Shown: positions 37,277 through 45,902 of the stretch, in pieces
How the letters are laid out: the number at the start of each line of letters is the position of its first letter
How positions within the stretch are numbered: the stretch's first letter is position 1
Assembly: GCF_017745275.1 (NCBI RefSeq)
Contig: NZ_JAGHZS010000012.1
Coordinates: 1 to 64,000, forward strand
Length of the DNA: 64,000 nt
Source: Chitinophaga sp.
GTDB taxonomy: Bacteria; Bacteroidota; Bacteroidia; Chitinophagales; Chitinophagaceae
Direction of reading: 5' to 3'
Program-made: the position numbers and the translations under genes
The notes under the pieces: model-generated
The model's database searches: none
Told to the model about the DNA's origin: nothing
The model's input: only the letters and a program-made list of their open reading frames with translations

Positions 37277-37987
37277 ATGATTATGGAAGAACGTAAACCG
37301 AAAATATTACTGGCTGAGGATGATACCAATCTGGGTATGGTACTGAAAAACTACCTGGAGCTGAATGACTACGATGTGGAATTGTGCCGCGATGGTATCC
37401 TGGCTCTGGCAGCCTTCCGCCGCGAAAAATTTGACATCTGTCTGCTGGACATTATGATGCCCAATATGGACGGATTTAAGCTGGCAGAAGAAATCAGGGA
37501 TGTAGATCCTGATATCCCGCTTTTCTTCCTCTCCGCCAAAACCATGAAGGAAGATATCATCCAGGGATATAAACTGGGTGCAGATGATTATATCTCCAAA
37601 CCCTTCGACAGTGAATTACTGCTGCTGAAAATCAAAGCCATCCTGAAACGTAACCAGGAACTGAATAGCAAAGAAGAAGAAGTACATGAGTTTGTAATTG
37701 GCTCTTACTCCTTTAACTCCCGCCTGCGTACACTGGCGCATAACAATGAAACACATACGCTCTCCCCTAAAGAGAACGAATTACTGCATATGTTATGCGA
37801 ACATAAGAATGACCTGCTACCAAGAGAACTGGCATTGAAAAAAATATGGGGTAGCGATACCTACTTCAATGGTCGTAGTATGGATGTATACATCGCTAAA
37901 TTGCGTAAATACCTGAAAGACGATCCAAATATTGAAATTGTAAATATCCACGGTAACGGATTCCGTTTGGTGGTGAAGGAAGCATAA
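37277..37987 (+). CDS. Orphan OmpR-family response regulator
   Basis: A 236-residue regulator with a receiver domain (LLAEDD, phosphoacceptor Asp58 in CLLDIMMP, Lys in ISKPF) and an OmpR-type winged helix (NELLHMLCEHKNDLLPRE, then GRSMDVYIAKLRKYL). The overall pattern resembles RprY-type Bacteroidota regulators. No kinase is adjacent. The start may be 37277 or the second ATG at 37283. Its final Ala codon and stop (GCA TAA) are part of the hairpin repeat that follows. Confidence 0.92.
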   Translation: MIMEERKPKILLAEDDTNLGMVLKNYLELNDYDVELCRDGILALAAFRREKFDICLLDIMMPNMDGFKLAEEIRDVDPDIPLFFLSAKTMKEDIIQGYKLGADDYISKPFDSELLLLKIKAILKRNQELNSKEEEVHEFVIGSYSFNSRLRTLAHNNETHTLSPKENELLHMLCEHKNDLLPRELALKKIWGSDTYFNGRSMDVYIAKLRKYLKDDPNIEIVNIHGNGFRLVVKEA

Positions 37988-38096
37988 AGCAGAAAGGCTA
38001 AAGCATAAAGCTATTAAAGCGAATGGTCTAAGCGAAATATACGCTCTGATCATTCGCTTTAATAGCTTTATGCTTTAGCCTTTCTGCTTTATGCTT
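37980..38096. repeat. Class I heptad hairpin repeat
   Basis: The outer arms are about 47 bases of AAGCATAAAGCAGAAAGG-type heptads and are perfect to TTAAAGCGAATG. A less paired tip follows. It separates the convergent second response regulator and ruvB and overlaps both stop codons. Confidence 0.85.
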
Positions 38097-39123
38097 AAAA
38101 AAGCAAATTACTCCCGCCTCTAAACGAGGTTTTCCCAAGATGGACGTATGCTTTCTCTGTTACTTCTCTTCCCCGTGGGGTACGTTTAATAAAGCCTTCC
38201 TGGATCAGGAATGGTTCATATACTTCCTCCAGGGTACCCGCTTCTTCCCCTACAGCAGTAGCAATAGTGGTAATACCCACCGGGCCTCCTTTGAAGTTTT
38301 CGATGATTACATTCAGGATGCGGTTATCCATTTCATCCAGGCCGTATTCATCTACATTCAGGGCTTTTAAGCTGAGCTGGGCTATTTCCATATCAATCAC
38401 ACCAGTACCAATTACCTGGGCGAAGTCACGCACCCGCCGTAGCAGTCCGTTGGCAATACGAGGGGTTCCCCGCGAGCGCCGGGCTATTTCATGAGCGGCA
38501 TCAGACGTGATTTTGGTATTAAGCAGGCCGGCAGCACGCCACAGAATTTTTTGTAAAGTATTGGCATTATAGTATTCCAGTCTGGACTTAATCCCGAAGC
38601 GCGACAACAACGGCGCTGTGAGCAACCCGGAGCGGGTGGTAGCGCCTATCAGGGTAAAAGGCAGCAGGCTGATTTGTATGGAACGCGCGCTGGGACCCGT
38701 ATCAATCATGATATCAATACGGTAATCCTCCATGGCAGAATACAGGTATTCTTCCACCACGGTGCTGAGCCGGTGTATTTCGTCAATAAACAGCACGTCT
38801 TTATCTTCCAGGTTGGTGAGCAAACCGGCCAGGTCGCCGGGCTTTTCGATCACCGGCCCCGAAGTTTCGCGGATGTTTACCCCCAGTTCGTTGGCCACAA
38901 TACGCGACAGGGTGGTTTTTCCCAGTCCCGGAGGACCGTGAAACAACACGTGGTCGAGGGCTTCGCCACGCATCTTCGCCGCTTTAATGAATATCTTCAG
39001 GTTCTCGATAATTTGATCCTGACCTGAAAAATCCATGATCTCTTTGGGACGAATACTATTCTCAAACTCTTTGTCTGCGGCACTGAGTCTGGTATCGTCT
39101 GGTCTTAAAGGCTGATTGGACAT
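38095..39123 (-). CDS. ruvB: Holliday junction branch migration helicase RuvB
   Basis: The AAA+ motor of the RuvAB complex. Walker A is GPPGLGKTTL, Walker B is VLFIDEIHRL, sensor 1 is in LIGATTRSGLL and the arginine finger region is APLLSRFG. The C-terminal winged helix carries EPFLIQEGFIKRTPRGR. The length of 342 residues is typical. A TATTTTTG -7 box on the minus strand (39144-39137) is about 13 bases upstream of the ATG. Confidence 0.96.
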   Translation of the reverse strand: MSNQPLRPDDTRLSAADKEFENSIRPKEIMDFSGQDQIIENLKIFIKAAKMRGEALDHVLFHGPPGLGKTTLSRIVANELGVNIRETSGPVIEKPGDLAGLLTNLEDKDVLFIDEIHRLSTVVEEYLYSAMEDYRIDIMIDTGPSARSIQISLLPFTLIGATTRSGLLTAPLLSRFGIKSRLEYYNANTLQKILWRAAGLLNTKITSDAAHEIARRSRGTPRIANGLLRRVRDFAQVIGTGVIDMEIAQLSLKALNVDEYGLDEMDNRILNVIIENFKGGPVGITTIATAVGEEAGTLEEVYEPFLIQEGFIKRTPRGREVTEKAYVHLGKTSFRGGSNLLF

Positions 39124-39136
39124 AATGATATAGCAT

Positions 39137-39144
39137 CAAAAATA
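39137..39144 (-). promoter_or_regulatory. -7 box of ruvB
   Basis: Reads TATTTTTG on the minus strand, matching TAnnTTTG, with a leader of about 8 bases to the ATG at 39123. Confidence 0.5.
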
Positions 39145-39393
39145 CGCAAATATTCAAAGGGAGGAGGCAAGGTTCCTGTTTATATCATTCGCTATTGCAA
39201 CATCTTTCATCATAAGATAGAAAAATCATATAAAGTGTATGGTTATCCTACCAAAGTGTTAGCTTCACCTGATGGGAAAACGTTAGACTTGCAATCTGCA
39301 CAAACAATGCAGCTATGCCTAAGGTATGTTCAACCAGAGAAATAGCCACCATCAACAACCAATAAAAAAATAAGAAAAAGGATTAACTGCTTT

Positions 39394-40713
39394 ATGAGGA
39401 AATCACTGTTATTATGTTTCGCTGCCGGTACGATAGCTATTACCGGTTATGCGCAGGATATTAAAGAAAAAGAAGTAGCCCGCATTATCGGCACATTGGC
39501 CGCAGATGATATGGGTGGCCGCTTACCTGGCACTCCCGGGATAGAAAAAGCTGCAAATTTTATCAGCAGCGAATTTAGTAAAGCGGGTCTGCAACCCTTG
39601 CCCGGCGAAAAGAATTTTTTCCAGGAATTTGGAAAATACCGCATGGAACAATCCAGTGTAGCCCTTACCGTTAATGGGCAGGAAAAAGACTGGCCCGTTA
39701 TTCCCGTAGGCGCTGGCCGTGATTTTGACTGGGAAAAAGATGGCAGCTATAATGAGCTGCATGCAAAAGATCCGGCAGCGCTGATGCAGATCCTGCGTCA
39801 TCCGGAAAAGTTAGAAAAGAATACGCTGATATGGCTGGATCCATCCATGGCTGGCTACCTGAGCGACTTATCCGCCTCTTTTTCTGAACGGAGCTATGAT
39901 ACCAGGGAAGCACTGGAAACAGCTGCCGATAAGGCATCCGAAGGAAAGCATATGATCATGGTCTTCGAAAAAGAACCGGTAGCGGCCGATGCTACCTGGC
40001 GTATACATCTCCGGAGGGCTATTCATATACAACACTTTGCCAATGTAGCCGGCATGATTAAAGGCAGTGGTAAACCCGACGAATATGTGGTGTTCTCCGG
40101 CCACTATGATCACCTGGGTACTTTACCTGCTGTAGCCGGCGATAGCATTGCCAACGGCGCAGATGATGATGCGTCCGGTACTACGGCAGTTATTATGTTG
40201 GCGAAACATTTTAAGAAACATCCACCGGTACGTTCTGTTATTTTCGTGGCTTTCACTGCTGAAGAGTCTGGCGGACACGGCTCCCGTTACTTCTCTGAAA
40301 AACAGGATCCGGACAAAGTAGTGGCTATGTTTAATATTGAAATGATTGGGAAGGAATCCAAATTTGGCAGGAACAGTGCCTTCATTACCGGCTTCGAGCG
40401 TTCTGATTTCGGACAAATCCTTCAACGTAACCTCCACGGCTCTACGTTTAGTTTTTATCCGGATCCTTATCCTGAACAAAATTTATTCTACCGTTCTGAT
40501 AATGCCACCCTCGCCAGACAAGGTGTGCCGGCACATACTATTTCCACTACACAAATCGATAAAGACCAATACTATCACACAGTTGATGACGAGCTGTCTA
40601 CACTGGATGTAGGAAATATTACTGATATCATTAATGCTATAGCTATCAGTGCCGGTACTATTGTGAATGGAACGGACACGCCTACACGAATTGAAAAGGC
40701 GTCTGTGAAGTAA
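39394..40713 (+). CDS. Secreted M28-family zinc peptidase
   Basis: A 439-residue aminopeptidase-like enzyme with a signal peptide (MRKSLLLCFAAGTIAITGYA, then Q). The two-zinc site is recognisable: His in FSGHYDHLG, Asp in NGADDDASG, Glu-Glu in FTAEESGGHGS, a further ligand in NIEMIGKES, and the distal His in YYHTVDDELSTLD. It is expected in the periplasm or outside, releasing N-terminal residues from peptides. The first ~190 residues resemble the protease-associated insert region of the family. A strong terminator follows. Confidence 0.92.
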   Translation: MRKSLLLCFAAGTIAITGYAQDIKEKEVARIIGTLAADDMGGRLPGTPGIEKAANFISSEFSKAGLQPLPGEKNFFQEFGKYRMEQSSVALTVNGQEKDWPVIPVGAGRDFDWEKDGSYNELHAKDPAALMQILRHPEKLEKNTLIWLDPSMAGYLSDLSASFSERSYDTREALETAADKASEGKHMIMVFEKEPVAADATWRIHLRRAIHIQHFANVAGMIKGSGKPDEYVVFSGHYDHLGTLPAVAGDSIANGADDDASGTTAVIMLAKHFKKHPPVRSVIFVAFTAEESGGHGSRYFSEKQDPDKVVAMFNIEMIGKESKFGRNSAFITGFERSDFGQILQRNLHGSTFSFYPDPYPEQNLFYRSDNATLARQGVPAHTISTTQIDKDQYYHTVDDELSTLDVGNITDIINAIAISAGTIVNGTDTPTRIEKASVK

Positions 40714-40740
40714 AATAATGAGGGGCTGATATAATATATT

Positions 40741-40778
40741 GATCCGATGGAACGTTGTTCCGTCGGATCTTTCTTTTT
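40741..40778 (+). terminator. Intrinsic terminator after the M28 peptidase gene
   Basis: A 13-bp stem (40741-40753 with 40757-40769, one G-U) around a GTT loop, followed by TTTCTTTTTT. Confidence 0.9.
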
Positions 40779-40868
40779 TAATTAACAATGAACTTATTTG
40801 TTTTCGCAAATTCTTTGTTAAATTTACCGGAAGAATTTCCCCATTAGTCATTAAAAACCATATCAATA

Positions 40869-41630
40869 ATGAAAACCGGAATCCTACAATTCTGCGGTGC
40901 TGTGGGCATTGCATCGATCATGCTGTCTTCTTGTTCTAACAAGGACATGGCTGGTCCTGACACACAACAACCAATCAACGATGCCGACGTAGCGAGTGTC
41001 AACTACGAAATTTCAGCCGTCAATCCGACTGCCACGTTATCTCCTGATGCTTCAGGACGCTTATCTGCTATTACAGGTGATGCTTCCATGGCAAAAGCAG
41101 CATCTGGTGGTTTTGACATCACCTGGGATACTGCTACGGCCCGCTTAAGAGAAATCCGCTTCGATGCCAGACGCGGAAAAGATGAACTGGAGTTCAAATT
41201 AAAAACAGATCGCCAGATTGATCTGAAGAAAGTACCAACCCTGCTGGGTGCCATTAAAATTCCAAAAGGCACTTATCAGCAGGTAAAAGTGTATGCCAGA
41301 GTAGAAGGAGATAAGAAAGATCCTGCAGTAAAACTCAAAGGCTTCATTACCTGGGATAGCAAAAAAATTCCAGTAGAAATTCTGCTTTCCGGCCAGATTG
41401 AATTAATGGCGCACGGAAAGGATGTAGTAGTAACAGATACCAAAATCGATTGGAAAGGTTCTCTGAAAATTTCTATGGACCTGATTCTGACCAAACTGCA
41501 AATCGGCGACTTCACTGGTTCCTTTAACAATGGTAAATTGCAAATCTCTGTTGACATCAATGGTAACCTCCATAACAAGGTGGTAGATGCATTGGAAAAC
41601 AGCATGTCTGTTGAACACACACATGATTGA
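40869..41630 (+). CDS. Predicted lipoprotein of unknown function
   Basis: A 253-residue protein with a lipoprotein signal (hydrophobic run, then MLSSC with Cys near residue 22). The mature part is beta-rich, with IPKGTYQQVKVYARV and later KGFITWDSKKIPVEILL. The overall run recalls DUF4382-type lipoproteins, but I am not sure of this match. The last 30 residues contain IDINGNLH-like strands and a His/Asp end. It stands alone between a terminator and a hairpin repeat. Confidence 0.75.
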   Translation: MKTGILQFCGAVGIASIMLSSCSNKDMAGPDTQQPINDADVASVNYEISAVNPTATLSPDASGRLSAITGDASMAKAASGGFDITWDTATARLREIRFDARRGKDELEFKLKTDRQIDLKKVPTLLGAIKIPKGTYQQVKVYARVEGDKKDPAVKLKGFITWDSKKIPVEILLSGQIELMAHGKDVVVTDTKIDWKGSLKISMDLILTKLQIGDFTGSFNNGKLQISVDINGNLHNKVVDALENSMSVEHTHD

Positions 41631-41636
41631 GGTGAG

Positions 41637-41763
41637 AAGCTGAAAGCATAAAGCTGAAAGCAAAAAGCTATTATAGCGAATAACAGAACTGTATGAGTAA
41701 TTTAAATACTCGCCCTGTTATTCGCTATAATAGCTTTTTGCTTTCAGCTTCTTTGCTATAGCT
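41637..41763. repeat. Class I heptad hairpin repeat
   Basis: The heptads GCTGAAA/GCATAAA/GCAAAAA lead into AGCTATTATAGCGAATAACAG, mirrored from CTGTTATTCGCTATAATAGC. About 36 bases pair perfectly. The tip again contains GAGTA...TACTC (around 41695-41710). It lies between convergent genes and its right end overlaps the end of the endonuclease/exonuclease/phosphatase gene. Confidence 0.85.
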
Positions 41764-42598
41764 GAACCTCCGCATACACAGCAAAGTGATCAGACGCATA
41801 TCTTCCTTCCCACGCTTCAGATATGGTCGCATGTTTCTCCACATTGAATTTCCCTTTCAGGAAAATATAATCGATCGGTTGATCGCCTTCTACACGCCAT
41901 CCATGGAAAGTGCCTACCGGGCCATAGTGTGGCGTTTGGCTAATGGATTTACTATCTGTTAAATGCAATGGATCATTGGCATTCTCAATGATTTGAATAG
42001 GTTCGTCAGCAGGAATTGCATTGAAATCACCAGTGATAATAGCCGGTGTAGTACCTGCTATTGAATGTACCTGCTGTAACAGGAACTTCGCACTTTCCCT
42101 GCGGGCAATTTTGCCCATATGATCAAAGTGTGTATTGAAGTGGAAAAATACTTTGTTTGTTTTTTTATCGCGGAATTTACCCCAGGTAACAATGCGTGTA
42201 CACGCGCCATCCCAGCCTATCTTACCTGCCACCGTCGGTGTTTCGGACAACCAGAAGGTTTCGCTTTTTAATAACTGTAAACGGCTGGTATCATAAAATA
42301 TCGCGGAGTATTCTCCCTTTGTTTTTCCATCGTCTCTGCCCACGCCAATGCTTTTATAAGCAGGCAAGCGTTGTTGCAGATCCTGCATCTGGTCATGTAG
42401 TGCTTCCTGTACGCCCAATGTAGACGCACCGTAGAACAATATTGTTGATGCTACTTTGTCTTTGCGATGAGGCCAGGCATTTAAGCTATCGTCGGGATTA
42501 TTATACCGGATATTAAATGTCATTACCTTCAATGGTGCCTGTGCGGCCAGGGTACCCATCATCAGGCAGCAAAGGCCTGACAGCCATAGTTTTTTCAT
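41756..42598 (-). CDS. Exported endonuclease/exonuclease/phosphatase family protein
   Basis: A 280-residue metal-dependent phosphodiesterase/phosphatase fold with a signal peptide ending near TLAAQ. Motifs in order: MTFNIRYNN (Asn for metal), GVQEAL (catalytic Glu), NTHFDHMG (His/Asp), ITGDFNAIPADEP (Asp/Asn) and the final YASDHFAVYAEV (Asp-His pair). The substrate may be DNA, phosphoinositide-like or another phosphodiester; sequence alone does not tell. ATG 42598 is preferred over TTG 42604. Confidence 0.88.
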   Translation of the reverse strand: MKKLWLSGLCCLMMGTLAAQAPLKVMTFNIRYNNPDDSLNAWPHRKDKVASTILFYGASTLGVQEALHDQMQDLQQRLPAYKSIGVGRDDGKTKGEYSAIFYDTSRLQLLKSETFWLSETPTVAGKIGWDGACTRIVTWGKFRDKKTNKVFFHFNTHFDHMGKIARRESAKFLLQQVHSIAGTTPAIITGDFNAIPADEPIQIIENANDPLHLTDSKSISQTPHYGPVGTFHGWRVEGDQPIDYIFLKGKFNVEKHATISEAWEGRYASDHFAVYAEVQL

Positions 42599-42690
42599 TC
42601 CCAAAAATTTTACCGCATAAAAATAATACCTGTAACGGGAAAACCGAATGAATTAACTATTTGATGTTTTTAAGAGGAGAAAGTAGAAGA

Positions 42691-43377
42691 TCAATGTGTA
42701 TATTGATTCAATTGTAAAATCACGTCCGGGTCCGGGCAGTTTTGCAAATATTTCTCTCTTTCGCTATACCGGCATACACCCGGGTAATCTCCCCGGAATC
42801 CCTGCATGTCTTCAATTAACTGAAAGTGTAAATGCGGTGGCCATCCGCCATTTTCGGAAGGAGTGCCAAAATGAGCCAACGGCTGTCCTGCAGTTATAGG
42901 CATATTCTCATATAATCCCTGCAGGTTCGAGATGCTAAGGTGCCCGTATAAGGTATAAAAGAGATATCCTTCCAACTGATGCTGCAACACAATGGTGGCC
43001 CCGTAATCCCCGAAATGATCGTTGAACCGGAAGCTATGTATATGTGCGTTCATGGGCGCAAATATCTGCGTGCCCACATCTCCCCATACGTCTACGCCCA
43101 GATGCAGCCTTCTCGGCTCTTCTCCGGCGTCGAAATGAGGACTTACCGCATAAATGGTACGATGCTCTGCATACCCGCCAATGCCCAACCGGCAGCCACT
43201 TTGCGCAAGCGTATTGTTGACGTACCTGCTAAACTTGTTAATGTCCTGCAGTATATTCTTCGTGAGAGTAGTATTGTTGGCTGTAAAATCCATTACCAGC
43301 AGGGATTCATGATCTCCTAAAAGCGGAATAACCGGCTTGAAGGTGGATTGATGCTTCTTTAAGACCTCCTGTAACAT
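42691..43377 (-). CDS. M23-family (LytM-like) metallopeptidase without signal peptide
   Basis: A 228-residue protein. The zinc motif HLGVDVWGDVGTQIFAP gives the His-x3-Asp site, and PHLHFQL gives the His-x-His site. The intervening YGHLSISNL and HFGTPSENGG are typical of M23 endopeptidases that cut peptidoglycan cross-links. I chose ATG 43377 (MLQEVLKKH), because the longer frame to 43515 reads into the divergent gene. No signal peptide is visible, which is odd for a peptidoglycan enzyme. It is divergent from the Lgt-like gene, with 64 bases between. Confidence 0.85.
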   Translation of the reverse strand: MLQEVLKKHQSTFKPVIPLLGDHESLLVMDFTANNTTLTKNILQDINKFSRYVNNTLAQSGCRLGIGGYAEHRTIYAVSPHFDAGEEPRRLHLGVDVWGDVGTQIFAPMNAHIHSFRFNDHFGDYGATIVLQHQLEGYLFYTLYGHLSISNLQGLYENMPITAGQPLAHFGTPSENGGWPPHLHFQLIEDMQGFRGDYPGVCRYSEREKYLQNCPDPDVILQLNQYTH

Positions 43378-43441
43378 ATTTTTTATGCTTGACTTTCGTC
43401 TAAATATAAATATTAATTTGTGGATTAAATAATGATCGCCC

Positions 43442-44200
43442 TTGCAGTTCCCCGTATATATCCACCTGTTTTCCTTACATCTGCTGCTGCACGCAGTCAC
43501 AGAAACATTGGGCATGTTTATAGGCTTCCGTTATTTCCTGTACCTGCGCAGGCAACAAGGCGATAGTATCGCAAGCAGTAACCGCGTTTGGGCCATTATA
43601 GGAGCTATTTTCGGGGCATTATTCGGGAGCCGGCTATTGGGAATGCTGGAGAATCCGCCTGGCCTCCTGGAAGCGCATAATACGGTGTTATACATCTACC
43701 AAAATAAAACAATTGTGGGCGGACTACTCGGCGGACTGGCAGGCGTTGAACTGATCAAGAAAGCAATAGGGGAGCGACATTCCACCGGCGATTTATTTGT
43801 ATACCCACTGATACTCGCCATGATCATAGGCCGTATTGGCTGCTTTTCTATGGGTGTGTATGAAGAAACCTACGGCCTGCCCACTTCATTGCCATGGGGC
43901 ATGAACCTCGGCGATGGCCAGCTCAGGCATCCGGTATCTCTCTATGAAATTATCTTCCTCATCATACTCTGGCTAACACTGGCGGCTATCAGTAAACGTT
44001 GGACGCTGGTCAGCGGCGGACGATTCAAACTTTTCATGATCGCCTACCTGCTGTTTCGTTTCGGGTTGGATTTTATTAAGCCCGGCTATCGCTTTGCCTT
44101 TGGCCTGGGATCTATACAATTGGCCTGCCTGGCAGGATTATGTTACTATTTACCTGTTATTCTTTTTCCATCACGACTAATTCAAAAGCAATATGCCTGA
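43442..44200 (+). CDS. Lgt-like (prolipoprotein diacylglyceryl transferase family) membrane protein
   Basis: A 252-residue polytopic membrane protein with about six or seven hydrophobic segments. The Lgt-like signature is GRIGCFSMGVYEETYGLPTS (residues 130-149), followed by LPWGMN and RHPVSLYE (162-169). Compared with the classical GRIGNFINGE motif, the first Asn is Cys134 and the second is Met137, so ordinary lipoprotein maturation is doubtful. The start is TTG 43442; an ATG at 43432 is out of frame. Its end overlaps the next gene by eight bases, so the two are almost certainly co-translated. I infer a diacylglyceryl- or lipid-handling enzyme paired with the radical SAM protein. It could still be a divergent true Lgt. 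Confidence 0.85.
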   Translation: MQFPVYIHLFSLHLLLHAVTETLGMFIGFRYFLYLRRQQGDSIASSNRVWAIIGAIFGALFGSRLLGMLENPPGLLEAHNTVLYIYQNKTIVGGLLGGLAGVELIKKAIGERHSTGDLFVYPLILAMIIGRIGCFSMGVYEETYGLPTSLPWGMNLGDGQLRHPVSLYEIIFLIILWLTLAAISKRWTLVSGGRFKLFMIAYLLFRFGLDFIKPGYRFAFGLGSIQLACLAGLCYYLPVILFPSRLIQKQYA

Positions 44201-45602
44201 AAAAAATTATACCTATTACGACTTCACACTAAGCATCTGCAGCACCTGTTTACGGCGTGTAGATGCAAAGGTGATATTTGAAGAGGGGAAAGTTTTCATG
44301 ATCAAACATTGTCCGCATCATGGAAAAGAAAAGGTATTGATTGCTACAGATATGGACTACTACAAAAATACCCGTAATTATAACAAGCCCTCTGAGGCCC
44401 CACTCAAAACCAATACCAGTACACATTACGGCTGCCCTTATGATTGCGGTTTATGTGCAGATCATGAGCAGCACTCTTGCTTAACCGTAATCGAAGTAAC
44501 GGACCGTTGTAATCTTACCTGTCCTACCTGTTACGCAATGTCGTCGCCTCATTACGGCCGGCACCGTACACTGGAAGAAATAGAGCAGATGCTGGACATC
44601 ATTGTGGCCAACGAAGGACAGCCTGATGTAATACAGCTCAGCGGGGGAGAACCTACTATTCATCCGCAGTTTTTTGAGATATTGGACATCGCCAAACGCA
44701 AGCCTATCCGGCACCTGATGATTAACACCAACGGTATACGTATCGCGAAAGACAAAGAATTTACTGCCCGCCTGGCTACTTATATGCCGGATTTTGAAGT
44801 GTATCTGCAATTCGATTCCTTTAAACCGGAAGTGCTGGAACGTATGCGTGGAAAGGATTTGACCGATATACGCCAACAGGCGATCGCTAACCTGAATGAA
44901 GTAAATCTCAGCACCACGCTGGTGGTCACCCTACAGAAAGGACTGAACGATGATGAAATGGGTGCCATTGTTGATTATGCCGTGAAACAACCTTGTGTGC
45001 GTGGTGTTACCTTTCAACCCGTGCAGGTAGCAGGTCGCACCGATGACTTTGACCCTGCCACAGATCGTATCACGTTAACAGAAGTACGGCAACGTATCCT
45101 GGAGCAGTCGCCTATCTGGAATTCGAATGACATCATTCCGGTACCTTGCAACCCTGATGCGCTGGCTATGGCCTATGCGCTGAAAATAGATGGACAGGTA
45201 TATCCGCTGACGCGTTACGTAGATCCTACCGTATTACTGAATAACTCTAAAAATACCATCGTGTATGAGCAGGATGAAAAGCTGCACCAGCACGTGCTGA
45301 AGATTTTTAGTACCGGTATTTCCACCGATGCTGCCGTAAACGATATGCAGTCGTTACTTTGCTGTTTACCACAGGTGCAGGCTCCCGGTCTTGACTATAC
45401 GAATTTATTCCGCATCGTGATTATGCGTTTCCTGGATGCGTACGATTTTGATGTACGCGCCATCAAAAAATCGTGTGTGCATATTGTTCATAAAGACGGC
45501 CGCATAGTACCTTTTGAAACAATGAATTTATTTTATAGAGATGATAAAGAAGAGTATTTGAAGGAACTGCAGAAAGAACGCTCCATCACTTCAATTGTTT
45601 AG
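44193..45602 (+). CDS. Radical SAM enzyme of the MJ0619/tetraether lipid synthase-like type
   Basis: A 469-residue enzyme. The radical SAM cluster motif is Cys106-x3-Cys110-x2-Cys113 (RCNLTCPTCYA). Extra cysteines form the pattern of the multi-cluster subfamily: Cys16-x2-Cys19 and HCPHHG (Cys40) near the N-terminus, then Cys81, Cys85, Cys88 and Cys96 in GCPYDCGLCADHEQHSC. This arrangement is known from methanogen MJ0619 and the tetraether synthase Tes, which couple or alkylate unactivated carbons. LSGGEPTIHP binds SAM. The C-terminal region has QSLLCCLPQ and CVHIVHKDGRIVPFETMNLF. Overlap with the Lgt-like gene suggests a lipid substrate (inference). Other radical SAM chemistry, such as C-methylation, remains possible. 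Confidence 0.85.
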   Translation: MPEKNYTYYDFTLSICSTCLRRVDAKVIFEEGKVFMIKHCPHHGKEKVLIATDMDYYKNTRNYNKPSEAPLKTNTSTHYGCPYDCGLCADHEQHSCLTVIEVTDRCNLTCPTCYAMSSPHYGRHRTLEEIEQMLDIIVANEGQPDVIQLSGGEPTIHPQFFEILDIAKRKPIRHLMINTNGIRIAKDKEFTARLATYMPDFEVYLQFDSFKPEVLERMRGKDLTDIRQQAIANLNEVNLSTTLVVTLQKGLNDDEMGAIVDYAVKQPCVRGVTFQPVQVAGRTDDFDPATDRITLTEVRQRILEQSPIWNSNDIIPVPCNPDALAMAYALKIDGQVYPLTRYVDPTVLLNNSKNTIVYEQDEKLHQHVLKIFSTGISTDAAVNDMQSLLCCLPQVQAPGLDYTNLFRIVIMRFLDAYDFDVRAIKKSCVHIVHKDGRIVPFETMNLFYRDDKEEYLKELQKERSITSIV

Positions 45603-45605
45603 TTT

Positions 45606-45881
45606 ATGAATAAGACATTTAAAGAAGTATTGCTGTTTAGCGGTGTGCCGCTGGGTATTTTACTGATGATTTGTTTAGCAGGAGGAGAAGCCATTATTGG
45701 TGCGGGTATACTTATGTTGCTGGTGGCCGGGGCTTATTTTATTATCGGACTGGTTATGTTGATTGCGTCAAATACACATATGGGCAAGGTGTTACTATTG
45801 TGCTCCGGAATTATTTTGCTGGTAGGTTTTTCTACCTGCGGATTGATTATGAGTGGGATGAGTGGAATGAGGTTTAATTAA
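45606..45881 (+). CDS. Small membrane protein of unknown function
   Basis: A 91-residue protein that is nearly all hydrophobic, with about three predicted membrane spans (residues 8-26, 30-53 and 60-84). It is rich in Gly and Met at the C-terminus (GLIMSGMSGM). It begins 3 bases after the radical SAM gene and is probably co-transcribed. I recognise no family. A frame shifted by two in the same region (45671-45877) is a shadow. Confidence 0.65.
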   Translation: MNKTFKEVLLFSGVPLGILLMICLAGGEAIIGAGILMLLVAGAYFIIGLVMLIASNTHMGKVLLLCSGIILLVGFSTCGLIMSGMSGMRFN

Positions 45882-45902
45882 AAAATCATTTGTCGAAAGC
45901 CT

